Shown here in pieces: positions 63,179 through 64,000 of a stretch of 64,000 nt of DNA. Below the pieces are notes generated by a model that was not told where the DNA came from, made no database searches, and saw only the letters and a list, made by a program, of their open reading frames with translations. Every line of letters starts with the position of its first letter. The stretch's first letter is position 1. The translations under genes and the position numbers were made by a program. The DNA is from Larkinella knui (lineage in GTDB: Bacteria > Bacteroidota > Bacteroidia > Cytophagales > Spirosomataceae), in contig NZ_RQJP01000001.1 of the NCBI RefSeq assembly GCF_003858645.1, forward strand, positions 1,302,001-1,366,000, read 5' to 3'.

Positions 63179-63186
63179 CAAATATA
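63179..63186 (-). promoter_or_regulatory. Candidate -7 promoter element of topA
   Basis: TATATTTG on the minus strand, 55 bases upstream of the topA ATG. No -33 TTTG at standard spacing. Confidence 0.5.
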
Positions 63187-63549
63187 GAAGCAAAAGACAT
63201 AATACTTACGAATCCAATTGTGGGAAAGCTTGCCGGGCAGGTGATATTTGCATTAGATTAACGATTTTGGGCGGTCAATCGTTCCGAAAAATTAGGTAAT
63301 AATGATCAGTATACAATCGCTTGATTTACACCAAAAAGCCTTTTGGTTTATCCTTATCCGCCAATTTGAAACGCTGTTTCTACCGTTCTGGAATGCAGTT
63401 GCCCGCTTCATTCGGACAGCCTGTCAAAAAAGAAATAAAATTAAATTTGGATATAAAACCGGTAAAATGCCTAACGTTGGAAGATGGACTGAGTCGGCGA
63501 GGGTGTTTCGACCGAATGCTTCCTCCTTTAATCGCTTCAATTTCGAGCA
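63187..63549. other. Intergenic region before the rightmost gene
   Basis: About 360 bases. An 83-codon frame (63302-63553) is possible but unconvincing; it ends in an ATGA overlap with the next gene. GATATTTG at 63243-63250 is a weak -7 candidate with TTG at 63218-63220. Confidence 0.4.
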
Positions 63550-64000
63550 ATGATCCTTCTACTTTTATGGGCGGTGTTGGCGTCCGGCTGTTTGGCATAC
63601 GGTTTGTTTTTTTATAAAGTACTCATCAAGTGGCAGTTGGTCGATCCCTCTGAAGCCGTCAGAGGCACCGACCTGTTATTAATGGGGTTGTGTCTTTTGG
63701 TGATGCTGATGCAACTGGCGTCCATTTTTGTGCCGGCCAATTACGTTCTGGCGCTAATCTGGCTGCTCGGAGCCGCATCCGTAGCACTGGGTTCGTTCGC
63801 ATCGGTGAAAACCTACCTCCGGCGGTTTGTCCGTCAGCAAAAACAGATTCCTCTTTTCTGGCTCTTCGTGGGAGTTGTGGTGCTGTATTCTACCCTTGAA
63901 CCCAGCAACGTTGACAGTGGCATGTATCACCTGCCGTCCATTCGGTGGTACGAACGCTTTCGGGTGATTCCGGGCCTGGGAAATCTGCACGGACGACTGG
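63550..64000 (+). CDS. Large membrane protein, LIC_10190-like (3' partial)
   Basis: Starts ATG 63550 and runs off the window after 150 codons. The start is a hydrophobic segment (MILLLLWAVLASGCLAYGLFF), followed by two more (LLLMGLCLLVMLMQLASIFV; YVLALIWLLGAASVALG) and a fourth (FWLFVGVVVLYSTL). The following SGMYHLPSIRWYERFRVIPGLGNLHGRL is the hallmark I associate with LIC_10190-type membrane proteins. Function unknown, possibly a GT-C transferase. Confidence 0.75.
   Translation, partial: MILLLLWAVLASGCLAYGLFFYKVLIKWQLVDPSEAVRGTDLLLMGLCLLVMLMQLASIFVPANYVLALIWLLGAASVALGSFASVKTYLRRFVRQQKQIPLFWLFVGVVVLYSTLEPSNVDSGMYHLPSIRWYERFRVIPGLGNLHGRL

Noticed and set aside
63302-63553. 83-codon frame before the last gene, ending in an ATGA overlap with it
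   Set aside because: The overlap is suggestive, but the translation has no family, no regular structure and a competing frame (63321-63617); kept only as a note.
1-64000. CRISPR arrays, insertion sequences, prophage genes, rRNA operons
   Set aside because: No regularly spaced repeats, transposase or integrase frames, or rRNA-like sequence were seen on either strand.

Overview
The window looks like chromosomal DNA of a Bacteroidota member, most likely a Cytophagales/Spirosomataceae relative (Spirosoma, Larkinella or Rudanella type). The reasons are C-terminal type IX secretion sorting domains, Bacteroidota promoters of the form TTTG-N19-TAnnTTTG, few Shine-Dalgarno sites, many lipoproteins, menaquinone genes, and family-level matches (DUF6580, DUF2452, DUF937, zinc-less sirtuin). 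The genus is an inference. There is no rRNA, CRISPR array, insertion sequence or phage module.

Layout. 1-4.7 kb: two tandem secreted multidomain proteins, the first cut by the window edge, sharing a GWxWD module, putative-Ig domains and a type IX sorting tail. 4.7-9.5 kb: M14 metallopeptidase, tRNA-Glu, a small lipoprotein, a long AT-rich gap and two small unknown genes. 9.6-17.2 kb: SDR oxidoreductase, HDAC-family deacetylase, an NTF2-like secreted protein, a compact hydantoinase-A-like protein, transglutaminase, bestrophin, DUF6580, DUF421 and an ECF sigma factor. 17.6-20.8 kb: DinB protein, overlapping EVE and rRNA-methyltransferase-like genes, TPR lipoprotein. 20.9-24.5 kb: thrS-infC-rpmI-rplT. 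24.5-29.6 kb: nuclease A inhibitor homologue, DUF937, dnaK, methyltransferase, beta-barrel protein. 29.6-34 kb: an overlapping pair of unknown lipoproteins and two small genes.

34-41.8 kb is an alpha-glucan utilisation locus. A secreted GH13 cyclomaltodextrinase/neopullulanase, beta-phosphoglucomutase, a DinB protein and a GH65 maltose-phosphorylase-like enzyme form a leftward operon, with a divergent GH13 amylase carrying a twin-arginine signal. Together they would turn starch fragments into maltose, then glucose plus beta-glucose-1-phosphate, then glucose-6-phosphate.

41.9-64 kb: a VapBC-like toxin-antitoxin pair, DUF1460 amidase-like protein, GntR regulator with menB, DUF2452, menE, a polytopic membrane protein, XRE regulator with a 9-base homopolymer, aldehyde dehydrogenase, glycosyltransferase-like protein, response regulator, a metallopeptidase/propeller/barrel fusion, folD, YitT, a sirtuin lacking three of four zinc cysteines, topA, and the start of a large membrane protein running off the right edge.

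No clearly novel multi-gene defence or mobile system is visible. The best candidates for undescribed biology are the GWxWD extracellular domain, the 29.6-33.1 kb lipoprotein pair, the compact hydantoinase-A paralogue, and several strong intergenic palindromes (9484, 23616, 24981, 57022). All names rest on reading the translated sequence; no search was run.
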